From: an uncultured Aquimarina sp.
GTDB lineage: Bacteria > Bacteroidota > Bacteroidia > Flavobacteriales > Flavobacteriaceae
NCBI GenBank assembly: GCA_947498935.1
Contig: CANMMM010000016.1
Coordinates: forward strand, 1-64,000
Direction: 5' to 3'
DNA length: 64,000 nucleotides
In this document: positions 24,407 to 34,784 of the stretch, one piece after another
How positions within the stretch are numbered: the first letter of the stretch is position 1
How the letters are laid out: every line of letters begins with the position of its first letter
Made by a program: the position numbers and the translations under genes
The notes under the pieces: generated by a model
Told to the model about the DNA's origin: nothing
Seen by the model: the letters and a program-made list of their open reading frames with translations, nothing else
The model's database searches: none

Positions 24407-25477
24407 TTATTCTGTAATACCAAATAGTATTCTATCCAGTGCAGCTTTCGATCGAGTGCGAATTGCCCCATTTTTGGTGTCGACAAGACCAATTTTGGCA
24501 TTGTGATAGCCTGAGTACCAAAAAACAGTCGTTTTCTGTCCAAAATAGGTTTCGCAAGCAGCGATAAAACCTCTTATTTTTTTGTCTTTCTCGGTTTTAA
24601 TACTGCTAGGATAGTTATCAGATACGCCTAGTTCGGTAACGATATAGTTACCCGCAATATGCTTGTACTGCGTATTGAAAAAGGCTATGTATTCGTTTTT
24701 CCATTGTTTGGAAGTGAGTGATGGAGTAGTGGTACCATATTTTTTGCGCATTGTGGCATTGATATAATTATTATACGCGTGTACTGCCCAAATTCTATTT
24801 TTGATGGATGTGGTACTAGCGGCTAAATTTTTACTAACTCCCATGGCGTAGGCACCACCATCTAGAATTATTTTTTTGTTATGCCAATTGGCGACAGACC
24901 TCCAAAGTATTTTATAATAATCGCCAAGGGATACTTTGCCTCTTATAGTAGGTTCATTGGATAACTCCCAACCCTTGATAGCATTAAGAAGCGCTGGATC
25001 TTGGCCAATAGCACTAACGACAGTATTCCATAAACGTCCATCCTTATACGGACGGTTATATTCATGTTGCCCCCAGAATGCGATGATCATTTTATCGCCA
25101 TGGGCTGCAATGGTTTTTAACGATTGTATCCACTCTGCTAGATCGATAGGATCAGTAACCATATTTCTGCTGAAACCGACCCGATAGATTTTAAAAGGAG
25201 CTATTTTGTTCTCTAGTGTGTTAAGCGCAGGGGTTAATTCTTTTTCATACGTAAGATAGCGCAGCCAATCGGTTTTACTACGATCAGTACTCTGATACTT
25301 ATTATTTAGGTTTACTCCGTATTTAGAAAATAAAACACGACCACGATGTGTGGGTTTAGCGCTAGCTGCTTTAGGAGTTACTGCGGTTGCTTCTGAAAGA
25401 GGAGTTACCTCTTGTGTGGTTTCGCAAGCATATAAAAGTGTACTAGCGAGGATCGCTGAAATCATAAATTTTTTCAT
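24407..25477 (-). CDS. clan GH-A glycoside hydrolase lipoprotein (GH5-like)
   Basis: 356 residues. Lipobox LLYAC (Cys18) followed by a Thr/Ala linker. The catalytic domain is a TIM barrel with the acid/base in WELSNEP (Glu175) and the nucleophile in YIVTELGVS (Glu282), the arrangement of clan GH-A enzymes such as GH5 and GH39. HAYN and FWYSGYHN are likely sugar-binding strands. It would act on a polysaccharide at the cell surface or in the periplasm. No SusCD pair or other carbohydrate gene is nearby. Confidence 0.7.
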   Translation of the reverse strand: MKKFMISAILASTLLYACETTQEVTPLSEATAVTPKAASAKPTHRGRVLFSKYGVNLNNKYQSTDRSKTDWLRYLTYEKELTPALNTLENKIAPFKIYRVGFSRNMVTDPIDLAEWIQSLKTIAAHGDKMIIAFWGQHEYNRPYKDGRLWNTVVSAIGQDPALLNAIKGWELSNEPTIRGKVSLGDYYKILWRSVANWHNKKIILDGGAYAMGVSKNLAASTTSIKNRIWAVHAYNNYINATMRKKYGTTTPSLTSKQWKNEYIAFFNTQYKHIAGNYIVTELGVSDNYPSSIKTEKDKKIRGFIAACETYFGQKTTVFWYSGYHNAKIGLVDTKNGAIRTRSKAALDRILFGITE

Positions 25478-25769
25478 AAGCCTTGATGGTATAAAACATG
25501 TATGTACAAGTACTAGTATAGCACTTGCGGATTTGATAATTTGTGTTTATGATTATCAATTTACTGATATTCAGTGTAATTTTATAAATTGTTGATTGGT
25601 TTTGTGTTAATTATATGTAAAATTAACATTTTATTAATTGGTTCTGTATGATTTGGTATTGATGGGTTTTAAGGTTATTTGATGTATAGTAGATAACAGA
25701 TGCTTGGTGTATTTTGTAACAGAACCGCTAAGAATTCGTTATTTTGGCAACGGATATAAAATACACCTC

Positions 25770-27854
25770 ATGCGAATTGCATTGTACACTCTTTTACTAT
25801 TGGTTGGTCTTAACAGTATGGCACAACCAACACCTCATGTCGATTTTTTAACAGGAAAGGTAGCCATCAGTATAGATCCTTTGAAGAAAGAGATTTCTGG
25901 AAAGGTTAGCTATACATGTAAGGTGATACAAGCTGTAGATACAATTGCGATAGATGCACGTACGATGCGAGACGTATCGGTAACTGTAGCTGGTGCCCCA
26001 GCCAATTTTAGGTATGAAAATGATAAAGTAAAAATTATACAACCTTTTAATACGGGGCAGGAGTATGAGATCACGATTGGATATACAGTAACACCGAAGC
26101 AGGCAGTATATTTTGTAAAGGATTATGAGGGTAAGGAACAGATCTGGACACAGGGACAGGGTAAATATACGTCTAATTGGCTGCCTAGTTTTGATGATGT
26201 AAATGAAAAGGTAGTCTATGATCTAACGATTGATTATCACAAGGATTATGAGGTGATCGCTAATGGGAAATTACTGAAAAAAGAAATGATAGATACCACT
26301 ACACAACGCTGGCACTATGATATGCAGCGCCCGATGAGTAGTTATTTACTTGCTTTTGTGATCGGACAGTATAAAAAAATAACCAAGACGGCTAAAAAAG
26401 GAACACCACTACTATTGTATTATTATCCTAATCAGACGGATAAGGTAGATGCTACGTATGCACATACACAACGCATTTTTGATTTTTTGGAGGATGAAAT
26501 CGGTTATGCCTATCCGTGGCAAAATTACAAGCAAGTACCTGTAAAGGATTTTCTATACGCAGGGATGGAAAATACAGGAACGACTATTTTTTCGGATGCA
26601 TTTGTAGTTGATGAAATAGCGTATACCGATCGTAATTATATCAATGTCAATGCACATGAGTTGGCACATCAGTGGTTTGGAAATCTAGTAACGGCTACCG
26701 CGAGTACGCACCATTGGTTGCAAGAGGGGTTTGCTACGTATTATGCATTATTAGCAGAAAAAGAGATTTTTGGCGAAGATTATTTCTTGTACAAGCTTTA
26801 TGAAAGTGCCGAGCAATTAACGGCTCAGTCCAAAAAAGAGACTGCTACATCGCTACTAGATTCTAAGGCAAGCTCACTGACTTTTTATCAGCGTGGTGCG
26901 TGGGCATTGCATGCATTAAAACATCAGATCGGAGCTACCGATTTTAAGATAGCAGTACATAATTACTTACAGAAGCATCAATTTCAGAGTGTAACGACTA
27001 CCGATTTTATTCGTATAGCCGAAGAGGTGAGTGGAATAGATTTAACCAAGTATCGACAAACTTGGTTAGAAAATACAGCATTTCCATCGCAGAAAGCGTT
27101 GGATATGCTCGCTAAATCATCATTTATGCAATCATACCTCAGTCTAGCACAACAGCGCACGCAACCATTGGCTGGTAAGTGGAAGGAACTCGCCAAGGCA
27201 TTGCAATTCCCTGTAAATACCTATATAGGACAAGAAGCGGTGTATCAATTACTCGCAGAGACTGCACCAGAAACAGAGGCATTGGTAGATCAGGCATTCG
27301 AGACCAATGATGTTTATGTACGTCAAGCCATCGCTATGAGTAGTACCCGTATTCCTAGTGGATTGCAAAAACAATTCGAATCGTTATTATCAGACCAATC
27401 TTATGCTACGGTAGAAGCAGCTTTGTATCACTTATGGGTACATTTCCCAGAGAAAAGAGCTACATATTTAGCAAAAACCAAAGATATCATAGGTTTTAAT
27501 GATCATAATGTACGTATTTTATGGCTAGTACTAGCATTGAATACGCCTACATATCAGTCCGATAAACAAGCTGTTTTTTATAAAGAACTCTCTGAGTATA
27601 CAGCCCCTGCACATCACTATAGTACGCGCCAAAATGCCTTTACGTATTTAGAAAGTTTACAGTTTTTTTCCGACCAATCTCTTATACATCTAGTAGATGG
27701 ATCGATGCATCATTATTGGAAATTCAGAAAGTTTTGTCGTAAATTATTGGATAGTTTGCTTACAAAGCCAAAATATAAAAAGAAATACGTAGCTTTAAAG
27801 GGTAGCTTGTCGAAAGAACAACAAGCATTTTTAGCATCAAAAATTACTCAATAA
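25770..27854 (+). CDS. M1 family metallo-aminopeptidase, exported
   Basis: 694 residues from the ATG at 25770, with a signal peptide ending LNSMAQP. It has the zinc motif HELAHQW (His296, Glu297, His300) with the third ligand in LQEGFATYY (about Glu319), and the exopeptidase motif YAGMENTGT in place of GAMEN. An N-terminal beta-sandwich and a C-terminal helical repeat domain complete the fold. It removes N-terminal residues from peptides in the periplasm. The first patatin starts 6 nt after its stop, so they form an operon. Confidence 0.92.
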   Translation: MRIALYTLLLLVGLNSMAQPTPHVDFLTGKVAISIDPLKKEISGKVSYTCKVIQAVDTIAIDARTMRDVSVTVAGAPANFRYENDKVKIIQPFNTGQEYEITIGYTVTPKQAVYFVKDYEGKEQIWTQGQGKYTSNWLPSFDDVNEKVVYDLTIDYHKDYEVIANGKLLKKEMIDTTTQRWHYDMQRPMSSYLLAFVIGQYKKITKTAKKGTPLLLYYYPNQTDKVDATYAHTQRIFDFLEDEIGYAYPWQNYKQVPVKDFLYAGMENTGTTIFSDAFVVDEIAYTDRNYINVNAHELAHQWFGNLVTATASTHHWLQEGFATYYALLAEKEIFGEDYFLYKLYESAEQLTAQSKKETATSLLDSKASSLTFYQRGAWALHALKHQIGATDFKIAVHNYLQKHQFQSVTTTDFIRIAEEVSGIDLTKYRQTWLENTAFPSQKALDMLAKSSFMQSYLSLAQQRTQPLAGKWKELAKALQFPVNTYIGQEAVYQLLAETAPETEALVDQAFETNDVYVRQAIAMSSTRIPSGLQKQFESLLSDQSYATVEAALYHLWVHFPEKRATYLAKTKDIIGFNDHNVRILWLVLALNTPTYQSDKQAVFYKELSEYTAPAHHYSTRQNAFTYLESLQFFSDQSLIHLVDGSMHHYWKFRKFCRKLLDSLLTKPKYKKKYVALKGSLSKEQQAFLASKITQ

Positions 27855-27860
27855 AAATAT

Positions 27861-28754
27861 ATGCGTGCATTAGTAATATCTGGCGGAGGCAGTAAGGGAG
27901 CATTTGCAGGAGGAGTTGCACAATATTTGATTCAGGATTTAGAAAAATCGTATGATTTATATGTAGGCACTTCTACAGGGAGTCTATTAGTTTCTCACTT
28001 AGCATTGGCTAAATTAGCAGAGATCAAAGAGATTTTTACATCTGTCAGTCAATCCTCTATTTTTAAGAATTGTCCCTTTATGATCAAAAAGAAAAAGGGA
28101 TATAACGAAATATCCATCAGTCACCTTAATGTGTTTAAAAACCTAGTAAGAGGTAATAAGACTTTTGGCGATAGTTCACACCTTAGAGATCTAATTCGGC
28201 GTTCTGTATCTAGAGAATATTATGAGACCATACGACGTCAGGCAATAGATGTAGTCGTTACGGTTACGAATCTATCTGCTAATGAGGTTGAGTATAAATC
28301 TATTCTAGACTACAGCTACGAAGATTTTATAGATTGGATATGGATCTCCTGTAATTACCCACCATTTATGAGTTTGATGCGCAAAAACAATTGTGATTAC
28401 GTAGATGGAGGCCTCGGGTCGATGGTGCCTATAGAAGAAGCGATTAAAAGAGGAGCTACCGAAATCGATGTGATTATACTAGAAACAGAAATCAATTATC
28501 TGAATCGAATGCCTACTAAAAATCCATTTTCGCTAATTACTAGCATGGTAGATTTTATGATGGATAAAATAGAACATCAAAATATACGGATTGGTAAGTT
28601 TGAGGCGAAACACCATGGCGTAGCCATGAATTTATACTATACGCCCACAGTACTAACCACTAATTCCTTGATTTTCGAAAAAAAGAAAATGAAAAAATGG
28701 TGGACCAAAGGGTATGAATTTGCCAAAGAAAAAAACACATTCAATAGACTTTAA
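27861..28754 (+). CDS. patatin-like phospholipase 1
   Basis: 297 residues. The oxyanion loop GGGSKGAFAGG, nucleophile elbow GTSTGS and catalytic Asp in YVDGGLG are all present, so the Ser-Asp dyad is intact. There is no signal peptide, so it acts in the cytoplasm or at the inner membrane on acyl lipids. It lies in an operon after the M1 peptidase (6-nt gap) and 3 nt before a close paralogue. Confidence 0.88.
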   Translation: MRALVISGGGSKGAFAGGVAQYLIQDLEKSYDLYVGTSTGSLLVSHLALAKLAEIKEIFTSVSQSSIFKNCPFMIKKKKGYNEISISHLNVFKNLVRGNKTFGDSSHLRDLIRRSVSREYYETIRRQAIDVVVTVTNLSANEVEYKSILDYSYEDFIDWIWISCNYPPFMSLMRKNNCDYVDGGLGSMVPIEEAIKRGATEIDVIILETEINYLNRMPTKNPFSLITSMVDFMMDKIEHQNIRIGKFEAKHHGVAMNLYYTPTVLTTNSLIFEKKKMKKWWTKGYEFAKEKNTFNRL

Positions 28755-28757
28755 TAC

Positions 28758-29678
28758 ATGCGAGCATTAGTCATATCTGGAGGAGGAAGTAAAGGTGCCT
28801 ATGCTGGTGGTGTAGCCCAATACCTTATCCAAGAAGAACAGAGAAAATACGATTTATTTTTAGGTACCTCTACAGGGAGTCTACTCATTCCACAGCTAGC
28901 CATTGGTAATATTGATAAGGTGTACGAGATGTATACCAATGTAAAACAGCAGACGATCTTTAGTGTCAATCCCTTTGTAACTAGAAAAAAAGACAATCGA
29001 GAATTCGTATCGATCAATTTCTTTAACATGGTGTGGCAATTTCTAAAACGCAAACGTACTTTCGGAGAAAGTAAAAACCTCAGACGTGCGATTCGTCAGA
29101 ATTTTTCGAAACAAGAATTTGAGCAAGTTCGAAACACAGTACAGGATGTAGTGGTAACCGTATCGAATCTAACCCGAAACTGTACGGAATACAAGTCTAT
29201 CAATGACTTTTCTTATGAAGATTTCTGTGATTGGATTTGGATTTCCTGCAATTATGTGCCTTTTATGAGTTTGGTGACCAAAGAAGGATGTGAGTATGCC
29301 GATGGAGGTTTTGGATGTATGGTGCCCATACGCGAGGCGATCAAAAGAGGAGCTACCGAGGTAGATGCGATTATTCTAGAATCCGAAAATATGCAATATC
29401 AGAAGGTATTAGGGAAGAATCCATTTTCGCTCATGGTTAATTTATTTAGTTATATGCTCGATCAGGTAGAAAGGCATGATACGGTAGTGGGCAAACTAGC
29501 AGCTACGCATAAAGAAGTAGCACTAAACTTATATTACACACCTTCTAAGCTTACAGAAAACTCCTTGATTTTTGATAAAAAGCTGATGCGTAGCTGGTGG
29601 CAGCAGGGGTATGAGTATGCTGCAGAAAAGGCTACACAGGCTACCGAAAATAAATTAAAAAACATAGAAGAATCATAG
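28758..29678 (+). CDS. patatin-like phospholipase 2
   Basis: 306 residues, a tandem paralogue of the preceding gene: the same GGGSKGAYAGG, GTSTGS and YADGGFG motifs, and long blocks such as WIWISCNY and NPFSL conserved. The two differ mainly at the C-terminus and in surface segments, so the duplication is old enough for specialisation. The gene ends 11 bp before a half palindromic element. Confidence 0.88.
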   Translation: MRALVISGGGSKGAYAGGVAQYLIQEEQRKYDLFLGTSTGSLLIPQLAIGNIDKVYEMYTNVKQQTIFSVNPFVTRKKDNREFVSINFFNMVWQFLKRKRTFGESKNLRRAIRQNFSKQEFEQVRNTVQDVVVTVSNLTRNCTEYKSINDFSYEDFCDWIWISCNYVPFMSLVTKEGCEYADGGFGCMVPIREAIKRGATEVDAIILESENMQYQKVLGKNPFSLMVNLFSYMLDQVERHDTVVGKLAATHKEVALNLYYTPSKLTENSLIFDKKLMRSWWQQGYEYAAEKATQATENKLKNIEES

Positions 29679-29688
29679 CATTTACCAT

Positions 29689-29791
29689 GAAGTGGTTTAA
29701 TCTTTTTTGATTTAAGCGAACATCGTAAGATTTTGTGACCAAATGAAGTGATTTTTTTGTTGCATAGCAGCGCTACGGAACTCAAACTTCA
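29689..29791. repeat. half palindromic element at a convergent gene pair
   Basis: It begins GAAGTGGTTTAATCTTTTTT, includes the core GCATAGCAGCGCTACGGAACTC, and ends directly in CTTCAT. This is the left arm plus core with the right arm deleted. Its end overlaps the last 3 bp of the protease gene on the other strand. Confidence 0.55.
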
Positions 29792-31639
29792 TAAATGCTG
29801 TTGCATATCGATGACTAGAAGCGCCAATAGATTATTCACTGTATGAAAGATAATACCAGGTAGTAAACTATCGGAGTTTTTTCGGAGTTGTCCACTAAGA
29901 ATTCCAAACAAGAAGAATACAGGACATAAAAACAAATCTCCATGGATGATTGCAAATAAAAATGATTGTAACACCATCGCCCACCTAGCATATATATATC
30001 GTTTCGTCGCATCAAAAATGACTCCTCTAAAAATTAATTCCTCATATATAGGTACTAGTATTCCTACCAGTAGATAGGCAGACAAGATTCCGTAGGTATC
30101 TACCAGCGCTATGATATCTTCTCTAGAAGCTGCTAGTGTGGTAAAACAATTGGTGATCGCTTTATGTTCTATACCAAAATAGTATCCTCCAATTCTTATA
30201 TATAAGAAAGAGATGATTTTAAAAACGATAAAATATTTAATAGCCACCAAAATATTTTTGCTCAAACTCCAGTCTTTAGGAAAAAAAACAGCGATGGTTT
30301 TTTTAGAAAGTACGGCAAAACTCCATACAGCAAAAACGATGATAAATAACAGTGTACTCTGACCCAATTTACTACCCGTAATTTCTTCTACATTCGTAGC
30401 CGTCCAAGTAATCCATGAATTGAGTACCAAAGGCGCTACCAATAACGCTGCAAAAGAAGCAATTAAATAACCGCTACTAATCCACCAAAAGCTTTTGAGC
30501 CCCCAAGTCCATTTTTTGGCAGTTGTTTTTTGTATGATGTTCCATTTGTGTCCTATAAAATATATAGGCAGCACCCAGATAGAAGGAATACAGATTAATA
30601 AACCAATGATCAGTAGTAGTGTACAGATACCTAATACATCACGTATTTTCCATTCTAGTAAAGGGTGTTTAAAAAGTAATTGCAATCGATAGATAGCCAA
30701 CGGATCGGTATGATATCCATGATCTCGATAAGCCGTATAACTCTCCACACAATACTGTTGGTTTTGGTGGGCAAGATCATGTAAGAATAAGGATAATGTA
30801 GCTTGTTCTTTATTCCAAGTTCGTACCGTATCTTTTACAAAATACGTTCTAGCTGATGCATATTCACCCACGCCCTCTAAGGTTTTAGCCAATTCAGCCG
30901 TATTTACATACGTAGGGTCTATCGTCGTAATGGTTTGATAGGTATCCAAAGCATCAGAATAGGCATTAATATCTAGTAGTAAGCGTGCCTTTTGGCTTAG
31001 CTCCCATATATCAGAGGAGCATATATCCTTTTGGGCAAGACACTGGATCGCTTTTTGATGTTGTTTAAAATGAATCAGCACTTTAGCATACAATAACGAG
31101 GTTTTATAACTCGGATCATATTGTATCGCCTTCTCTATAAATTGCCAAGCCAGTCGATACTTTTCATCATTATAATAATTAGAAGCCATTTCGTAGTAGA
31201 TCACTCCCTGTTGCGTAGCAGACCATGCGGTTGGAGCTGCTTTTATGGCATCAGAAGCGTTCGCTAGTAAACTGTCTAATTGTGTTCCCCAGCTAAATGA
31301 GGTGTGATATACCAATACCTCGGGATGTGTAGGATAGTCGTGTAGTAATTTATTCGTTAGACTATCGAAATATGCTTGATTAGGGTTGTAATCCTCGTAA
31401 TCATCATACTGTGCGTATTGCACAAATTTACAACGTTCGATACGAGTATGCAGATCATCGGGATGTTTGGCTAGATGCGTGGCATATTGCTGTAAGATAT
31501 CATCATATACTTTTTGATCACTATTATCTAGTACCTTCAAAAAATCTTGATGAGAAGGTAGTGAATCTATGGCTTTGTTTTGTCCCCATACAACGTAATT
31601 TATTAATAAAACAAATAGAATACAGTTATGTAATTTCAT
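29789..31639 (-). CDS. TPR protein with C-terminal CPBP intramembrane protease
   Basis: 616 residues from MKLHNC at 31639 (an ATG two codons earlier is possible). A signal peptide (INYVVWGQN) leads into about 300 residues of helical TPR-like repeats (YNDEKYRLAWQFIEKAIQYDP). Several membrane helices follow, with the CPBP/Abi motifs EELIFRG, the HGD motif in AIIHGDLF, and HTVNN. The repeats would lie in the periplasm and could recruit a substrate. It converges on the patatin genes. Confidence 0.83.
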   Translation of the reverse strand: MKLHNCILFVLLINYVVWGQNKAIDSLPSHQDFLKVLDNSDQKVYDDILQQYATHLAKHPDDLHTRIERCKFVQYAQYDDYEDYNPNQAYFDSLTNKLLHDYPTHPEVLVYHTSFSWGTQLDSLLANASDAIKAAPTAWSATQQGVIYYEMASNYYNDEKYRLAWQFIEKAIQYDPSYKTSLLYAKVLIHFKQHQKAIQCLAQKDICSSDIWELSQKARLLLDINAYSDALDTYQTITTIDPTYVNTAELAKTLEGVGEYASARTYFVKDTVRTWNKEQATLSLFLHDLAHQNQQYCVESYTAYRDHGYHTDPLAIYRLQLLFKHPLLEWKIRDVLGICTLLLIIGLLICIPSIWVLPIYFIGHKWNIIQKTTAKKWTWGLKSFWWISSGYLIASFAALLVAPLVLNSWITWTATNVEEITGSKLGQSTLLFIIVFAVWSFAVLSKKTIAVFFPKDWSLSKNILVAIKYFIVFKIISFLYIRIGGYYFGIEHKAITNCFTTLAASREDIIALVDTYGILSAYLLVGILVPIYEELIFRGVIFDATKRYIYARWAMVLQSFLFAIIHGDLFLCPVFFLFGILSGQLRKNSDSLLPGIIFHTVNNLLALLVIDMQQHL

Positions 31640-31934
31640 GTGCAATTTTACAATTAGGTATATTCGAAAACATCGCTATTATTTTTTGGTACTATCGTAT
31701 AAACTGGGGATTTGCGGGGTACAATACGTTTATATAGCATCGATATTCAAAAAAAAACAGCAACAATTTCTCTTTTTTATAGTAGCTACTATATGAGAGT
31801 GTCAAAACGGATAGATTTGTTACCCTAGTTTTATGGTTTTTATTGCTTTTTGTTATGTTTTTGTGAAAAAAGTATTAATCACCTCACTTTATTGATAGAA
31901 TAGTATGTGTTTGGTGTTTTGGGTAGCATTTTTT

Positions 31935-32022
31935 GGGCGTTACCACAAGGGTCGGGCTATCCGCTGTATCTTTTTTGGTTTTTCAGAAAACCAAAAAAGG
32001 ATGCCGCTGCTATCCCTAACGC
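31935..32022 (-). ncRNA. structured dispersed repeat (Flavo-1-like), copy 4
   Basis: 88 nt on the minus strand, with the closing GCGTTA/TAACGC stem and the GGCATCCTTTTTTGG hairpin subtype as at 24260. It lies in the 630-bp gap between two divergent genes. The rest of that gap (31646-31934) is AT-rich with no feature I can name. Confidence 0.55.
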
Positions 32023-32140
32023 AGTTAAAACAGAAATTGGAAGCAGCACTCGAAAAGTAAAAAAAGATTGAGATCGCTTTTGTAGCAAAAAAAATAAAAA
32101 AAAGTGTAACATTTCGTACTGTTTTCTCATCAGTACTATG

Positions 32141-32234
32141 TAGTGGTGTGTACTTTTTTGATTTCAGCGAAAAACCAAAATTTGGGTGCAAAAGATCTTT
32201 TTTGTAACAAATTGTAGAAAGTGTACACCACTTC
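32141..32234. repeat. palindromic element, shortened copy
   Basis: The ends AGTGGTGTGTACTTTTTTGATTTC and GTGTACACCACTTC are inverted copies of each other. The interior keeps GGGTGCAAAAGATC but has lost the central core. It lies upstream of the membrane protein at 32270. Confidence 0.6.
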
Positions 32235-32269
32235 TATATATATTACAAAACTAAAAAATAAATAAGTAC

Positions 32270-32926
32270 ATGGAAATTGAACAAATAGCAAGACTATTAA
32301 TTTATTACATTCATGCACCATTAGGCGGTATTGCTCTTTTGGTAGGTGGAATTTCTTTGATAGCCAAAAAAGGAAATACAACGCATAAAAAATTTGGAAA
32401 GATATTTTACTATTCGATGTTATCTTCTGCCATAGCTGCTTTTGTGATTTCAGTATTACCGAATCATGAAAACCCCTTCTTGTTTAATGTCGGGCTATTT
32501 AGTACATATTTCTTAGTGAGTGGTATGCGAAGTTTACGCTACAGAGAGAAAGGATTTCAACCAAAAACAGATAAGATCATCGCCTACTTAATTCTTATTA
32601 TTGGAATTTCGATGATTGTATATCCCATTATATTTTACAGTAAGTTAGATATAGTTCTCACGGTATTTGGAGCCTCAAGTGTCTATTTCGGGATTAGAGA
32701 CCTCATACTATGTAGCGATATAAAAAAACTAAAGAAAAATTGGCTGAAACTACATCTAGGGAAGATGACAGGAGGGTATATTGCAGCAGTAAGTGCTTTT
32801 TTTGTAGTCAATCAATTCTTACCAAGCATATGGAATTGGTTTGCACCAGGTATTCTAGGTACAGCATACATCACATATTGGTCAATGAAAATTGGCAAAA
32901 AGAAAACCAAAACCAAAGCTGTGTAG
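32270..32926 (+). CDS. polytopic membrane protein, DUF2306-like
   Basis: 218 residues with six or seven hydrophobic helices. Conserved-looking His residues lie at helix ends (YYIHAPLGG, THKKFGKIFY, LHLGKMTGGYIAA), a pattern I associate with DUF2306-type inner-membrane proteins, and the C-terminus is basic (KIGKKKTKTK). The His positions could bind haem or metal, but that is not established. It is preceded by two repeat elements and convergent with the next gene. Confidence 0.6.
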   Translation: MEIEQIARLLIYYIHAPLGGIALLVGGISLIAKKGNTTHKKFGKIFYYSMLSSAIAAFVISVLPNHENPFLFNVGLFSTYFLVSGMRSLRYREKGFQPKTDKIIAYLILIIGISMIVYPIIFYSKLDIVLTVFGASSVYFGIRDLILCSDIKKLKKNWLKLHLGKMTGGYIAAVSAFFVVNQFLPSIWNWFAPGILGTAYITYWSMKIGKKKTKTKAV

Positions 32927-32929
32927 TAC

Positions 32930-34117
32930 TTACTGCAGTTGTAATTTAAAAGGATTTCTGATTTCGTACTCACTTGGCGAGATGAGTTCTATCAGTGGTG
33001 TAAGGATGGTATTGGATATGAGGTTTCGGTGTCTTACATAGAGCTTCATGGCTACAGGGCGTGCTCCTACAGTACTTTTTATGATTTCGGCAGTTCTGCC
33101 TAATCGTAGTTCACTTACTTTATGAGTAATCGCAATGGCTACATAATCATATAGCATTTTTTGGTAAATAGCGTAGGATTTATTGTAGGTGTAGTCAATG
33201 CCGATATGATTGGCTTCTACAATAGTGTCTAGTACGAATGCAGTGGTAAAACCTACTAGTTTTTCTTCTAGAAAATAGGCATTGAATAGGAATTGATCGT
33301 GTAGACTACTTTTAAGTTTTTGGAATGTGGCAGCATTAAGCTTCCCTATTTTAAAAGCTGCTTTATCGATTACAGACAGGTATAACGCATCGATCGTAGT
33401 ACTATGATTGGCAATGTCCTGTGGAGTGAATTCTCTAAGCGTGAGTGGAGCGGCTTTTTTGAATACTTTTTTGGCTCGGCTTCTGAATTTTGTTTTCATA
33501 CTAGACAGATAGTCCTCGAAGGTATCCCAATGCGCAGCAATGGGTACTACCATATTTACATCTGCCATAAATTCCTTGAATTCTCGCTGCTTTATGTAAT
33601 CACTTTTTTTGAAGGAAGTGGGCCAGAATTCTTTGAGTAATATAAAAGAGGGTTTGTCTTCTGTTTCTGTTTTATGAAGGGTATGTAATGCCTCGTGTAA
33701 GCTGTTAAATGCTTTTTGAGGTGTAATTGCATCGGTGTATACAAAACCATGTTCTCCGCACGAAAACAGATTGCCACATACGAGTACTTTGACTTCCATG
33801 TTTTTGAGCAGTAGTTTCTTTATTGTATGACTGATGGTACACGGAAACTCGTTAAATTTTAAGGTATTTGGGTCAAATTTAATCATCTGTGTGACGGCAA
33901 TGGCTACAGGTGTTTCTTTTTCATAGAAGATAATATACTTAAATGCGATGGTACTAGCAAGTGTGTTTTCTAAGGTTTGTAAATAAGGAATGGAAAGGAA
34001 TATATTAGAAGAAGTATTGATTGTATTCCAAATGGCTATAGGTATTTGATGTGTATGTGTGTAAAAGGTATAGGATAAAGAAGTACTACTGCACTTATTT
34101 TTGAGATGCTGAAACAT
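32930..34117 (-). CDS. GNAT/BioF2-like acyltransferase family protein
   Basis: 395 residues from the ATG at 34117. A TTG at 34141 is less likely because a TAATTTTG promoter box overlaps it (34139-34146). Residues about 200-370 look like a GNAT/FemAB-type domain (YLSSMKTKFRSRAKKVFKKA, FNAYFLEEKLVGFTTAFVL, IGIDYTYNKSYAIYQKMLY, ELRLGRTAEIIKS). Relatives are annotated as peptidoglycan- or lipid-modifying acyltransferases. Substrate is unknown. It is cytoplasmic and monocistronic. Confidence 0.6.
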   Translation of the reverse strand: MFQHLKNKCSSTSLSYTFYTHTHQIPIAIWNTINTSSNIFLSIPYLQTLENTLASTIAFKYIIFYEKETPVAIAVTQMIKFDPNTLKFNEFPCTISHTIKKLLLKNMEVKVLVCGNLFSCGEHGFVYTDAITPQKAFNSLHEALHTLHKTETEDKPSFILLKEFWPTSFKKSDYIKQREFKEFMADVNMVVPIAAHWDTFEDYLSSMKTKFRSRAKKVFKKAAPLTLREFTPQDIANHSTTIDALYLSVIDKAAFKIGKLNAATFQKLKSSLHDQFLFNAYFLEEKLVGFTTAFVLDTIVEANHIGIDYTYNKSYAIYQKMLYDYVAIAITHKVSELRLGRTAEIIKSTVGARPVAMKLYVRHRNLISNTILTPLIELISPSEYEIRNPFKLQLQ

Positions 34118-34352
34118 GAATCGTAAAGAATTTGTTGTCAAAATTACATTTATTTTAAACAGTAAGTTGTTAAACGTTTATGAAATTTATAATCAGTTGG
34201 TTAAGGGGGTTTGAGTGGGTTTTTCAACCCAAAACAGATGGTGTTTAGTGAGTTGGTCGAAAAATTTAAGATTTTTAACGAAAAACTGAAAGTAGTGTCA
34301 AGTTATTCCAAATAAGTTTAGTTCATTTGCGGTGTAATTGGGAATCATAACT

Positions 34353-34760
34353 ATGGAGAAATCAGTAAAAAAGGTGCTGTTAGTCGATGACGACAGAGCC
34401 ACGAATTTCTTTAATGAACGCGTAGTTAGTAAGCATACCAGTTTTGATAAATTGGCTACAGTGCAGAGTGGGAAAGCTGCCTTAGCATATTTGTCTGACG
34501 TAGGTACGCAGCAAGTTCAGAAACCAGATCTTATTTTTCTGGACATCAATATGCCAGCCATGAATGGTTGGGAGTTTTTGATAGAGTTTTCTAAATTAGA
34601 TAAGCAAACTACAGCAGGTATTAAAGTCATCATGTTATCTACATCATCGAACCCAGATGATATACAACAATCCAAGCAAAACAGATCCGTCAACGATTTT
34701 GTAAGTAAACCACTTTCACTATCTATTTTAGATAATGTATTTCAAAAACATTTTGAGTAG
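34353..34760 (+). CDS. single-domain response regulator 1
   Basis: 135 residues from MEKSVKKVLLVDDD. It is a stand-alone receiver: acidic pair in LLVDDDRATN, phospho-acceptor in LIFLDINMP, Ser/Thr switch in MLSTSS, Lys in FVSKPLS. There is no output domain, as in Rcp1/CheY-like regulators. It is the first of three such genes ahead of a histidine kinase. An extended palindromic element separates it from the next. Confidence 0.92.
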   Translation: MEKSVKKVLLVDDDRATNFFNERVVSKHTSFDKLATVQSGKAALAYLSDVGTQQVQKPDLIFLDINMPAMNGWEFLIEFSKLDKQTTAGIKVIMLSTSSNPDDIQQSKQNRSVNDFVSKPLSLSILDNVFQKHFE

Positions 34761-34784
34761 ACTGTGTTGTAGTTTTGTTGTAAT

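Noticed and set aside
31936..32191. Leftward 83-codon frame over the repeat at 31935
   Set aside because: It translates the structured repeat itself (ending RIARPLW, as do other copies) and is not a gene.
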